Source: Kribbella jiaozuonensis
GTDB lineage: Bacteria; Actinomycetota; Actinomycetes; Propionibacteriales; Kribbellaceae
Direction: 5' to 3'
NCBI RefSeq assembly: GCF_005233875.1
Contig: NZ_SZPZ01000001.1
Span: forward strand, 1,612,001-1,676,000
Length of the DNA stretch: 64,000 nt
Part shown: positions 8,363-16,229 of the stretch, one piece after another
How the letters are laid out: each line of letters begins with the position of its first letter
Numbering within the stretch: position 1 is the stretch's first letter
The notes under the pieces: model-generated
The model's database searches: none
Seen by the model: the letters and a program-made list of their open reading frames with translations, nothing else
Told to the model about the DNA's origin: nothing
Made by a program: the position numbers and the translations under genes

Positions 8363-8866
8363 ATGAGCAGGATGGCTCAAGGTACGGCTGGCGGTGACAA
8401 TGAGCATCCACCGAAGGTGCCGATCGACGGCGCGGTGCCGATCGAGCTGATGCCGACGCCGCTGACCATCGCGGCCGACGCTTTGGGCGCCTGGATCGCG
8501 CAGCACCCGAATGCGGACGTCGGTGGTGTCGCGCTCCAGCGCCATGGCAACAGCATCAAGGTCTATTGGAAGGGCGCACCTCCGCCGGAGTTGCAGACCC
8601 TCGCCGCCGCGCAGCCGATGCCCGTGATCTTCCACGCAACCACGTACTCAGCCCCGGAGCTCGACCCGATGGCGCGGCAACTGATGACCGATCACGGCGA
8701 CACCGTCAGCTCAACCGGCCCGAGCCACGACTACTCCGGCATCAGCGTCACCCTCCGCTCCACGGCACCCGCAGTCGCCACCATGGCGAAGTTGAACGCC
8801 GAGTCGCCCGTACCGGTCATCTTGTGGACGTTCGCCGATCCTGTCGACCTGACCACCAACACGTAG
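8363..8866 (+). CDS. Hypothetical protein (167 aa)
   Basis: No confident family. The ATG at 8363 follows the RibD-like gene by 18 bp, so the two probably share a transcript; a second ATG at 8372 is possible. There is no signal peptide or membrane segment. The middle part (GGVALQRHGNSIKVYWKGAPPPEL, followed by a YSAPELDPMARQL helix) recalls the small alpha/beta prodomain units of secreted alpha-lytic-type proteases, but no protease domain follows and I treat this as a weak resemblance. It ends immediately before repeat array B. Confidence 0.6.
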   Translation: MSRMAQGTAGGDNEHPPKVPIDGAVPIELMPTPLTIAADALGAWIAQHPNADVGGVALQRHGNSIKVYWKGAPPPELQTLAAAQPMPVIFHATTYSAPELDPMARQLMTDHGDTVSSTGPSHDYSGISVTLRSTAPAVATMAKLNAESPVPVILWTFADPVDLTTNT

Positions 8867-8873
8867 TTCGAGT

Positions 8874-9137
8874 ACGCCGCCGAGGGCCAGCAGACAGTCG
8901 TCGCGGAGGGGCGTCCGATCGGCTTGTCCAGCGGATCGAATGATGCTCGCCGGGTACGTTCGGGCGAGGGGGCGTTCGCGCGCCGCCGGAGGCGGCCAAA
9001 AGGCAGCCGCCGCGGAGCGGCGTCCGGTCGTCGTGTCCGCCTCGCCAGGTGATGCTCGTCGGGTTCGGCTGGGTGAGGAGGCGATCGCGTACGCCGCCGG
9101 AGGCGGCCGATAGGACAGCCGCCGCGTAGCGGTGTCC
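8874..9137 (-). repeat. Twin-hairpin repeat array B, inverted relative to array A
   Basis: Read on the minus strand, this holds two well-conserved units and one diverged one (8874-8920). Hairpins are visible at 9093-9107 and 9122-9132 in the first unit, and at 8982-8996 and 9010-9020 in the second. Stems are the same as in array A, but loop triplets change to TCC and TAC. Both clear units share TGATGCTCG (plus strand) about 50-55 bp before hairpin two. It fills the whole space between the stop at 8866 and the stop of the convergent gene at 9141. Confidence 0.8.
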
Positions 9138-9140
9138 TTT

Positions 9141-9851
9141 TTACTTGGCGTCGTGGAAGACGAGGCCGAGGGTGTGGCGGTGGCCGGTTCGGATGGGGGA
9201 GACGCCGTGGCGGACGGGGGAGGCGGACCAGCCTCGGGTTGATTTGACTGGGCGGTCTCGGGTGGTGAAGAGGAGGCCGTGGCCTTGGGGGATGAGGGTT
9301 GCGGTGCCGCGGGATTGTGCTCGTGGGCGTTGTTCGACGAGGAGGAATTCGCCGCCGGTGTGGTCGACCCCAGGCGCGTTCAGGTTGATCACGACCTGCA
9401 ACGGAAACACCTTGTCGCCGTACAGATCCCGATGCAGCGCGTTCCAATCGCCGGCGCCGTAGCGCAGGAGGATCGGCGTCGGGCGGGTCTGGCCGGCTGA
9501 GTGGCAGATGTCGAGCCATTCGTCGAGCGTGTCCGGCCACTCCGGTTCGCGGCCGAGTTTGGTATACCAATCGCGCGCGATCGGCAGCAGCCGCGGATAA
9601 AGCGCCTGCCGCAACGCCTCGACCTCAGCGGGGAACGGCCGATCGAAGTACCGGTACTGCCCCTCACCGAACCGGTGCCGCGCCATGTCGATGGTCGCGC
9701 GGAAGCGCGCGACGTCGTCGTACAGCGCGGCGATCCGCCCAGCCTCAGAGGGCGTCAGCAGTTCGGGGAGCAGCGCGCCGCCGAGGTCGTTCACCTCGGC
9801 GGTCACCGCGTCCCAGTCGGCTCCGGCTACTCGTCGCTCGTACTTGTTCAT
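9141..9851 (-). CDS. 2-oxoglutarate/Fe(II)-dependent oxygenase-like protein
   Basis: 236 aa. The double-stranded beta-helix iron site is readable: an HxD pair in WNALHRDLYG, a distal His in VRHGVSPIRTGHRHTLGLVFH, and a following Arg (IRTGHR) that would hold the 2-oxoglutarate carboxylate. TGGEFLLVEQRPRAQSRGTA is the usual strand between them. Such enzymes hydroxylate small molecules, proteins or nucleic acids; the substrate here is unknown. It is convergent with the gene at 8363 and 36 bp downstream of the operon that ends at 9888, so it could be read through from it. Confidence 0.82.
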   Translation of the reverse strand: MNKYERRVAGADWDAVTAEVNDLGGALLPELLTPSEAGRIAALYDDVARFRATIDMARHRFGEGQYRYFDRPFPAEVEALRQALYPRLLPIARDWYTKLGREPEWPDTLDEWLDICHSAGQTRPTPILLRYGAGDWNALHRDLYGDKVFPLQVVINLNAPGVDHTGGEFLLVEQRPRAQSRGTATLIPQGHGLLFTTRDRPVKSTRGWSASPVRHGVSPIRTGHRHTLGLVFHDAK

Positions 9852-9887
9852 ATCTATGGAACGCCGCAGCCCCAGAAGGTGTGAGAC

Positions 9888-10907
9888 CTACGAGGGGTAG
9901 TACACGCCACCTTCACCCCACACCGACGGCAACAGAAGCAGGCTGCCGTAGTGGTGCATCGCGATCCCGGCGAAGGCGGGCGTGTCTCCGAGAGCGGCGT
10001 ACACCTTGTCCAGCTCGGCCTCCATGTACGTCCGGCCTTCTTCGTAGAACGTGACCGTCTCGGGATCGCTGGTCCCGGACAGATCCTTGCTCTCGACACC
10101 GATCACCACCGACTGCGGTTTGCCGATCGCCGCGGCATAAGCGATCTCGTGTTCGGCGCGCGAGATGATCCCGGTCGCGGTCTCGGTGTAGTCCATCAAC
10201 GCGACGTAGTCGGTGAGGTCCTGGACGTGATCGCTCAGCGGCGCGGTCTTGCCGTGCCAGGTGATCGCCGTACAGCAGTCCGAACTGTCGAACCAGAACG
10301 GGATCGCCGGCCCGACCAGCAGCTTCTGCCCGGACACGTCCCGCAGATGAATGAACTTCGCCAGCAGGTCGAGCCAGATCGTCGGCAGCGTCGTACCCGG
10401 CTCCTTCCACTCCGGCAGCAGATACGGCTCGATATCCACATTCACGCCATCGAACCGAGCGTTCGCCGGCGCGGTGCGGTTGTAGTCGAGCACCTTCGTA
10501 AACTCACCGATCGCCAGATGCTGGTACTGCGGAAGCACCCCGAGGTACGGCGGATTCGTACCGCCCGCGATCACCGCCTGCACGTGGTACCCGCGCCCCC
10601 GAGCCCATCGCACGAACGACGCCACCTGTTGCCGCGAGTCCCGCAACATGTCCTGACCGTTGTACGCCGCTACGCCGACGTACAACGTCTTCACCGGATC
10701 CGACCCGAACGTCGTCGTGTCGTCCATCATCCGCCCGAGCTTGTCCCGCGCCGCCCGGTCGAACACGGCCGAGTACGAGTCCTGCTCCCACAGCCACATG
10801 GCTCGATCCTGGTTGTACCTCGCCACCGGCCGGCCAGTGCTGGCCGACGCCGGCACACCAGGAACGACCGCGAACAACAGGACCAGAGCCGCGATAAGCC
10901 GCTTCAC
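9888..10907 (-). CDS. Secreted GH18-like TIM-barrel protein
   Basis: 339 aa. The first 23 residues (MKRLIAALVLLFAVVPGVPASAS) form a Sec signal peptide. Strands and helices of a TIM barrel follow, with FDGVNVDIEPY at residues 152-162 matching the GH18 DGxDxDxE signature. The third acidic position is Asn, while the catalytic Asp and Glu are kept. YVALMDYTET and SVVIGVESKD fit later barrel strands. It overlaps the upstream dehydrogenase gene by 4 bp and is the last gene of the LacI-controlled operon. The substrate is unknown; a secreted polysaccharide-active enzyme is likely. Confidence 0.75.
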   Translation of the reverse strand: MKRLIAALVLLFAVVPGVPASASTGRPVARYNQDRAMWLWEQDSYSAVFDRAARDKLGRMMDDTTTFGSDPVKTLYVGVAAYNGQDMLRDSRQQVASFVRWARGRGYHVQAVIAGGTNPPYLGVLPQYQHLAIGEFTKVLDYNRTAPANARFDGVNVDIEPYLLPEWKEPGTTLPTIWLDLLAKFIHLRDVSGQKLLVGPAIPFWFDSSDCCTAITWHGKTAPLSDHVQDLTDYVALMDYTETATGIISRAEHEIAYAAAIGKPQSVVIGVESKDLSGTSDPETVTFYEEGRTYMEAELDKVYAALGDTPAFAGIAMHHYGSLLLLPSVWGEGGVYYPS

Positions 10908-11710
10908 AACTGCTCGAGCACGGTGATCGGAGCCAGCATGGTCGCGTCGTCGAGAGGACGTTGCCCGGTCTCGAGCATCTGCAAGAAGACCTTCAATCCA
11001 GGTACGACGTAGTCCTCGTCCAGCTGAATCGCCTGGCTGGCAAGACCGGTACGCCCGACGACGGCAGCGTGGAAAGGCACCCGGCCCTCGTCCGTCGGCT
11101 TCACGAACTGCAGCGTCACCAGCACCCCGTTGCTGCGGTACCGCGCAACGATCGTCGAGCCGACGCGCTCGACCTCGACCGGACCGGGTTCGCCCGGCGC
11201 CAACCGCTGCGCAAGGTCCGCGATATGAATCCCGTAGAAGAAGATCCCGCTGTACTCGCTGTCCGGATCAGCCGGCCCCGTGACCGTCACCGTCTGCACC
11301 TCGCCGACGTCCGCCGCCGCAATCGCATCAGCGTCAGCAACCCACCGAACGGCCGAATACGAAGTGACAAGAGTGTCCCCAGCAGCATCGAGGATCGCCC
11401 GCGCATCCGCACCACCAGCAGCGAGCGGCTTGTCGACCCAAACCGGAACGCCTGCTTCCAGGAAAGGTACGGCGTGCTCGCGGTGCAGCGCCCCATCGCG
11501 ATTGGTGATGATCAACGCGTCGACCGAGCCGATCAGCTCGCCGGACGTGGGGACGACCTCAGTGATTCCGCCGGCAGCGGCGAGCTTGCGGGTCTTCTCG
11601 TCGTCGCCGACCAGAGCGGCGATCCGTGCGTCGGCGATCCGGTCAACGTTCAACAGGCGGACGATGTGGTCCGCGTGGCTGTTCTCAGTCCCGACCAGGG
11701 CGATGCGCAT
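10904..11710 (-). CDS. Gfo/Idh/MocA-family oxidoreductase (short form)
   Basis: 268 aa. The N-terminal Rossmann fold begins MRIALVGTENSHADHI, a variant of the GxGxxG nucleotide loop. The family's catalytic lysine motif is present as VWVDKPLAAGG (DKP instead of EKP). The C-terminal substrate domain is shorter than in full-length members, which are about 330-350 aa. It overlaps the next upstream gene by one base and the GH18-like gene by 4 bp. It presumably oxidises or reduces a sugar or inositol derivative using NAD(P). Confidence 0.85.
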   Translation of the reverse strand: MRIALVGTENSHADHIVRLLNVDRIADARIAALVGDDEKTRKLAAAGGITEVVPTSGELIGSVDALIITNRDGALHREHAVPFLEAGVPVWVDKPLAAGGADARAILDAAGDTLVTSYSAVRWVADADAIAAADVGEVQTVTVTGPADPDSEYSGIFFYGIHIADLAQRLAPGEPGPVEVERVGSTIVARYRSNGVLVTLQFVKPTDEGRVPFHAAVVGRTGLASQAIQLDEDYVVPGLKVFLQMLETGQRPLDDATMLAPITVLEQL

Positions 11711-12723
11711 CAGTTCTCCTCCAGCTCAACGGGACGCCCCAGCCGGGCGGATTCGTACACGGCGAGGACCGTCGCCAACGAGCGTCGCCCGGCCTCCAGC
11801 GACACGGCCGGCGCACGTCCGGAACGGACAGCGGCGATGAAATCGCGGTACTGCGCGAGATGCGCAAGCTCCACCGGACCCCAATCGGCTGGTCCCTCCA
11901 GCACTGACGCCTCAGGCGCAGCAGCCGAGGCGGAAGCGAAGTACGCGAGCTCATCGTCGTCGAGCACCGCCGTACCTTGATCGCCGTGGATCGTCAGCCG
12001 CACCGGACGACCCGGGTACGCCGCAGTGCTGGCGAGCAGCAACCCGATCGCCCCGCTCTCGAACAGGATCGTCGCGCCGGCCAGATCCTCCACCTCGATA
12101 CCGGAATGGGCGAGCATGCCGGTCTGAGCGCTGACCTGCACCGGGCGGCCGAGCATCCACACCAGCAGGTCGAGCGCGTGAATGCCTTGGTTCATCAGCG
12201 CGCCGCCGCCGTCGATCGCGAGCGTGCCGCGCCAGTCGTCGCCGTCGTAGTACGACTGCGGCCGGAAGAACGCCGACTCGGAGATCCCCGACGTCACCCG
12301 GCCGAGCGCGCCGGAGTCGATCGCCGCGCGGATCTGCGCGACCGGCGGCTGGAAACGGCGCTGGCTGATCACGGACATGGTGAGCCCGGTCGATCGCGCA
12401 GCCTCGATCAGGCGGTCGGCGGCGGCGAGCGTGATGTCCACCGGCTTCTCGACGATCACGTGCTTACCGGCCTGCAACGCCTCGATGGCAAGGTCCGCGT
12501 GCAGCGCACTCGGTAGACAAATGGACACGGCATCGACCGAAGCAGCCGCGAAAGCATCGGCGGGCGACGAGAACGCCTGACCGCCGTACTGTTCGACGAG
12601 CTTTCCGGCGCGGTCGAGGTCCTGGTCGACGACCGCGACCAGTTCGGCTTCGTTGCCTAGGGCTTCGATGAGGCGAGCGTGCACAGTGCCGATCGCGCCG
12701 GCACCGATCAGGGCGAAACGCAT
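11710..12723 (-). CDS. Gfo/Idh/MocA-family oxidoreductase
   Basis: 337 aa, full length for the family. The NAD(P)-binding loop is RFALIGAGAIGTVHARLI and the catalytic motif is HVIVEKPVDITLAAADRL, with the canonical EKP. The substrate-domain motif GGGALMNQGIHALDLLVWMLG contains the conserved His near the active site. It lies 22 bp after the gene at 12746 and one base before the next, so the three dehydrogenases form one transcript. A sugar, sugar acid or inositol is the likely substrate. Confidence 0.92.
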   Translation of the reverse strand: MRFALIGAGAIGTVHARLIEALGNEAELVAVVDQDLDRAGKLVEQYGGQAFSSPADAFAAASVDAVSICLPSALHADLAIEALQAGKHVIVEKPVDITLAAADRLIEAARSTGLTMSVISQRRFQPPVAQIRAAIDSGALGRVTSGISESAFFRPQSYYDGDDWRGTLAIDGGGALMNQGIHALDLLVWMLGRPVQVSAQTGMLAHSGIEVEDLAGATILFESGAIGLLLASTAAYPGRPVRLTIHGDQGTAVLDDDELAYFASASAAAPEASVLEGPADWGPVELAHLAQYRDFIAAVRSGRAPAVSLEAGRRSLATVLAVYESARLGRPVELEEN

Positions 12724-12745
12724 GAGACCTCTCTTCGATCAGGGA

Positions 12746-13708
12746 TCAGGGAGTCGTCCAAGGAAGCGGTACGCCGCCGATCTCGGCGGACTGTTGTGCG
12801 AGCAGGGCCAGGCGCGTGGCCAGCAGGCCGCGAGCCGTGGTGATATCCGGTTCGTTGCCTGCAGCAAGCGCCTGCAGGGGCAGCTCGGCGGGGCGATGAC
12901 CGGCCGGCAGCGGTATGTCGTGTGGTGCGAGGTCGGTCGTCGTGAGGACGAGACGGTGGCGCGCCCAGAGCAGTTCGGCGGTGCCGTCCGTGCCGATGAG
13001 CTTCATCCGGTAGTCGCCGTGCACCGGTGAGCCCGCCGGATTCATCCAGTCCACGCCGGCGGTGATCAGCGCACCGGGTCCGCTCAGCGTCGCGACGCCG
13101 TACGAACTGCCCACGATCGAGCCGCTGACGGTGCCACTGGTCAGACCGGTGAAGAGCAGCCCTGCGTCGATGTCATGGACGGCGAGGTCATTGAGTACGC
13201 CGCCGTAGCGCGCCCGGTCGAAGAACCAGTCCGGGCGGGTCGGGCGGTTGAGCTTGTGCGGGCCGGAGGCGGTGACGCCGTGGATCGTGCCGAGTTGGCT
13301 GGAGATCTCCATGGCCGCGAGCGTCACGGGGTAGTAGCGCTTCTCCAGCAGCAGCGTCACGTGGCGGCCGGTGCGTTGCGCGGCTTCGGTGATCGCGTCG
13401 AGGTCCTCGATGGTCGTGCAGAGCGGCTTGTCGGCGATGACGTGGCAGCCGGCATTCAAGGAGTCGACGACGGCCTGACCGCGGTCACCGTAGATGCCGG
13501 CGACCATGACAATGTCGGGCGACACCTCGCGCAGCATCTGCTGGTGATCCGTGAACACCTTCGCGTCGTACGGCGCGGCCCATCGCTCAGCGAGCTCGCG
13601 ACTCGGGTCCGCCACCGCGACCAGTGAAAGCGAGTCGACAGCGTCGACCTCCGCGGTCGCGTAGGCCACGTGCGGATGGGCGGCTCCGGCGATGGCGATC
13701 CGAGTCAT
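12746..13708 (-). CDS. Gfo/Idh/MocA-family oxidoreductase, first gene of the operon
   Basis: 320 aa from ATG at 13708 (MTRIAIAGAAHPHVAYA). An in-frame upstream ATG at 13738 is rejected because the operator at 13724-13737 would fall inside the gene. The catalytic motif is HVIADKPLCTTIEDL (DKP variant). GGVLNDLAVHDIDAGLLFTG is the conserved substrate-domain helix. It leads an operon of three related dehydrogenases and a secreted GH18-like protein. A set of three paralogues suggests stepwise oxidation and epimerisation of one sugar, which is inference. Confidence 0.9.
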   Translation of the reverse strand: MTRIAIAGAAHPHVAYATAEVDAVDSLSLVAVADPSRELAERWAAPYDAKVFTDHQQMLREVSPDIVMVAGIYGDRGQAVVDSLNAGCHVIADKPLCTTIEDLDAITEAAQRTGRHVTLLLEKRYYPVTLAAMEISSQLGTIHGVTASGPHKLNRPTRPDWFFDRARYGGVLNDLAVHDIDAGLLFTGLTSGTVSGSIVGSSYGVATLSGPGALITAGVDWMNPAGSPVHGDYRMKLIGTDGTAELLWARHRLVLTTTDLAPHDIPLPAGHRPAELPLQALAAGNEPDITTARGLLATRLALLAQQSAEIGGVPLPWTTP

Positions 13709-13723
13709 CTCGTGATTCCAGCA

Positions 13724-13737
13724 TGCAACCGGTTGCA
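13724..13737. promoter_or_regulatory. Perfect LacI operator before the dehydrogenase operon
   Basis: TGCAACCGGTTGCA, a perfect CG-centred 14-bp palindrome, 15 bp upstream of the ATG at 13708 and 17 bp downstream of the LacI gene's stop. The same 14 bases recur at 14779-14792. Confidence 0.9.
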
Positions 13738-13754
13738 CGTCAACGCGTCACGCA

Positions 13755-14765
13755 TCAGGTCAGCGCCCCTTTCGGCGCCGTCGCGGTCGTCGCCCGAGTC
13801 ACCAGGTGAGTCGCGATCGTCATGCACTCTCCGGCGTCGTCGGCGTCCTCCATCAGGCGGATGAGCAGCTGGGCTGCGGCTGTGCCTGCCGTGGATGCTC
13901 CGGCGGACACGCTCGTGAGGGCGGGCGTGGTGAGCGCGGCGAGAGTGTCGTCGCAGCCAACCAGGCTGAAGTCGCCAGGCACCGAGATCCCGCGCAACTC
14001 GAGCCCCGCCAGCACCCCCTGCGAGACCACGTCGTCGAACGCGATCGCAGCCGTCGCGCCGGACCGCACGAGCGCCGACACCGAGTCCCGCCCGGCCGCG
14101 TAGCTCGGCCGGCCCACCTCGATGACCTCCACCGTCAACCCCGACGCGGCCGACGTCAGAACCTCCCGTCGCTGCTGGTCAGACCACGAGTCCCGAGGGC
14201 CGGCCAGATAAGCGATCCGCTCGTGCCCGAGCTTCTTCAGCAGCATCACCGCCTCGGTCATACCGCCGGTGGAGTCGATCAGCACGCGGGGGATGCCGTC
14301 CAGATCGCGGTTCACCAGCACAACTGGACGAGTAGCCGCCAGTTCCCGGATCAGCTGCTCCGACAACCGCGGCGAGGCCAGCACGAACCCCTCCACCTGC
14401 GGCGCGAGCCGGGCGATCAGCTTGGCCTCCCGCTCCGCGGACTCGTCCGAGTCGCCGAGGAACACCGCCAGGTCGGCCGTCTCCGCGGCCGATTGCAGGC
14501 TCCGAACCAGCGGCGGGAAGAACGGGTTCGCGATATCCGGTACGACGACCGCGATGTTGCCGAACCGCCCCGTCGACAGCGCCCGCGCCGCCTGGTTCCC
14601 GACGTACCCGAGCCGGGCCGCGACCGCACGGACATGGTCGACGGTCTCCGGACTGAGCAGCTGCGGCCGGGTGAACGCCCGCGACACCGTCGACCGCGAG
14701 ACCTGAGCTGCGGCAGCGATATCGCCGATCGTGACCCCCGGCGCCCGCTGCAGACGTGGCGACAT
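13755..14765 (-). CDS. LacI-family transcriptional regulator of the dehydrogenase operon
   Basis: 336 aa from ATG at 14765 (MSPRLQRAPGVTIGD). The earlier in-frame ATG at 14783 lies inside the operator and is rejected. The DNA-binding domain is VTIGDIAAAAQVSRSTVSRAF, with the hinge helix ENQAARALS-like segment (GNQAARALSTGRFGN). The ligand-binding domain includes AIAFDDVVSQGVLAGLELRG and the C-terminal TTPALTSVSAGASTAG. It reads in the same direction as the operon it probably controls. Identical operators before it and before the operon imply joint and self regulation. Confidence 0.92.
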   Translation of the reverse strand: MSPRLQRAPGVTIGDIAAAAQVSRSTVSRAFTRPQLLSPETVDHVRAVAARLGYVGNQAARALSTGRFGNIAVVVPDIANPFFPPLVRSLQSAAETADLAVFLGDSDESAEREAKLIARLAPQVEGFVLASPRLSEQLIRELAATRPVVLVNRDLDGIPRVLIDSTGGMTEAVMLLKKLGHERIAYLAGPRDSWSDQQRREVLTSAASGLTVEVIEVGRPSYAAGRDSVSALVRSGATAAIAFDDVVSQGVLAGLELRGISVPGDFSLVGCDDTLAALTTPALTSVSAGASTAGTAAAQLLIRLMEDADDAGECMTIATHLVTRATTATAPKGALT

Positions 14766-14778
14766 GAACCCACGATAG

Positions 14779-14792
14779 TGCAACCGGTTGCA
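14779..14792. promoter_or_regulatory. Perfect LacI operator before the regulator gene
   Basis: TGCAACCGGTTGCA, 13 bp upstream of the proposed LacI ATG and identical to the site at 13724-13737. It suggests autoregulation. Confidence 0.9.
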
Positions 14793-14799
14793 GACTGCG

Positions 14800-15315
14800 T
14801 TACCTGAGGACCTTGAACCGGAAGTTCAGTCCGTCGGCGGTCACGACCTCGAGTTTGGTGGGGTCGACGCCGGGGCTGTCGTAGAAGCGGATGCCTTCGC
14901 CGAGCAGGACCGGGGCGATGTGCAGGACGATCTCGTCGACCAGGCCGGCGTCCAGGGCCAAACGCGGTACGGCGCCACCGGTCACGACGAGGTTCTTGCC
15001 GGCGGCCGCCTCCACGCCCCGGCGTACGACGTCGCGGATGTCTCCTGACACGTAAGTGAACTCGGGGCCCGGGTTCGTCGCCGGATCCTTGCGCGTGTAG
15101 ACGAAGACCGGCCCGGTCCACACCCCACCGTACGGACGATTCTCGGCGACCGCCTCGATCCGCTTCCCGCCGCACAGGAAGGCGCCGGTCGTCCGGATCA
15201 CCTCGTCGCCCAGCGCGGACGGCCCGCCGGCGAAGCTCCAGTCGAGCTTGTCGTCGCGATCCCCGATGAATCCGTCCAGCGACATCGTCATGTGCCAGAT
15301 CACTGCGCCGGTCAT
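14800..15315 (-). CDS. RibD C-terminal/dihydrofolate-reductase-fold protein
   Basis: 171 aa. It begins AVIWHMTMSLDGFIGDRDDKLDW, the standard opening strand of the family. FLCGGKRIEAV and KNLVVTGGAVPRLALDAGLVDEIVLHIAPVLLGEGIRFY follow; the latter is the conserved nucleotide-binding and dimer segment. It is cytoplasmic and NADPH-dependent by family. It ends 7 bp before the operator of the LacI gene and may be transcribed with it. The substrate is unknown. Confidence 0.88.
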   Translation of the reverse strand: MTGAVIWHMTMSLDGFIGDRDDKLDWSFAGGPSALGDEVIRTTGAFLCGGKRIEAVAENRPYGGVWTGPVFVYTRKDPATNPGPEFTYVSGDIRDVVRRGVEAAAGKNLVVTGGAVPRLALDAGLVDEIVLHIAPVLLGEGIRFYDSPGVDPTKLEVVTADGLNFRFKVLR

Positions 15316-15463
15316 GGGGAACTCCTCTCCTTCGACCCACCCTGCCGGTGCGCGGGCGACACGTCTACTGACTTACTGGGCATGGTGTCTTCATTGATGG
15401 CCACCGGCGAGTAACACTGGGGGTGGAACGTCTGGTTGGACGACTGGGCGATGGGGCACTGGG

Positions 15464-16192
15464 ATGAACATGGTGGACGTCGAGCTGCGGTATTCGCGCA
15501 TCTGGCGGGCAGCCGTGGGACTGCTGGCCACAATCGGAGTCGTTGCGTCGCTGGTGTTCGTCTCGCCGTCGACGAACCTGGTCGCGTTCCTGGTCGCCGC
15601 GTTCACCGCGGGAGCGGTCTGCTTGAGCATCGCGCTCGGTCGAGACCTGCCGTCCAGTGATCTGACGTACCTCGTTCCGCGCTGGGCCGTGCTCGGCGGA
15701 CTGTTCGTCCTCGCGGTCTGCGGGTACGCCGCCGCGGTCGGCGCCCGGACGGTCGCGCTGATGCTCCTCGTCGTCGGCTCCTCCCCACCCGTCATCAGCT
15801 GGCTCCGCTCCGGGACGGCCGAGAAGCCGCCCCGTGAGGTACGGCGGCGCCGGCCGATGAAGTTGCCCAAGGCATCGGCTAGCCTTAGGCAGGTAGTGCA
15901 GACGGACGGCCGCCCGGCGCCCGACTGGCCGATGCCGAAGTACCTCACCGCCGTCGTGCGCAGCGTCGGTGAGCTCAGTGACGACGAGCTGTGCCTGGCC
16001 TGGCGGCGGAGCTTCACCCAGCTCCAGCGGGCCCTCGGCGCCGACCGTCGGCAGGCGATGGTCGACGTACGGCGTGCTTATCTCGACGAACTCGAGCGCC
16101 GCCACCCGGACTCGTTCGCCACCTGGCTGGCCTCGAACCCGCGAGCCGCCGGCAACCCCGCGCGCTTCTTCACCTACCGCGCGGAGCACTGA
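15464..16192 (+). CDS. Hypothetical membrane protein (242 aa)
   Basis: I do not recognise a named family. The first ~115 residues hold four predicted membrane segments (for example [49 protein letters not shown]). A basic linker (REVRRRRPMKLPK) and a soluble helical tail of about 100 residues follow, with YLTAVVRSVGELSDDELCLAWRRSF and DVRRAYLDELERRHPDSFATWLAS. Such tails occur on actinobacterial membrane proteins of unknown role. It precedes the peptide transporter by 37 bp, so co-transcription is possible. Confidence 0.75.
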   Translation: MNMVDVELRYSRIWRAAVGLLATIGVVASLVFVSPSTNLVAFLVAAFTAGAVCLSIALGRDLPSSDLTYLVPRWAVLGGLFVLAVCGYAAAVGARTVALMLLVVGSSPPVISWLRSGTAEKPPREVRRRRPMKLPKASASLRQVVQTDGRPAPDWPMPKYLTAVVRSVGELSDDELCLAWRRSFTQLQRALGADRRQAMVDVRRAYLDELERRHPDSFATWLASNPRAAGNPARFFTYRAEH

Positions 16193-16229
16193 CCGACCCC
16201 CTGAGCCGATCAGCAAGGAGATTCTTGCC

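Noticed and set aside
8731..9570. A 279-codon minus-strand frame covering repeat array B
   Set aside because: It overlaps the oxygenase gene in another frame and the inverted repeat array; the composition is a repeat-driven Pro/Arg/His artefact.
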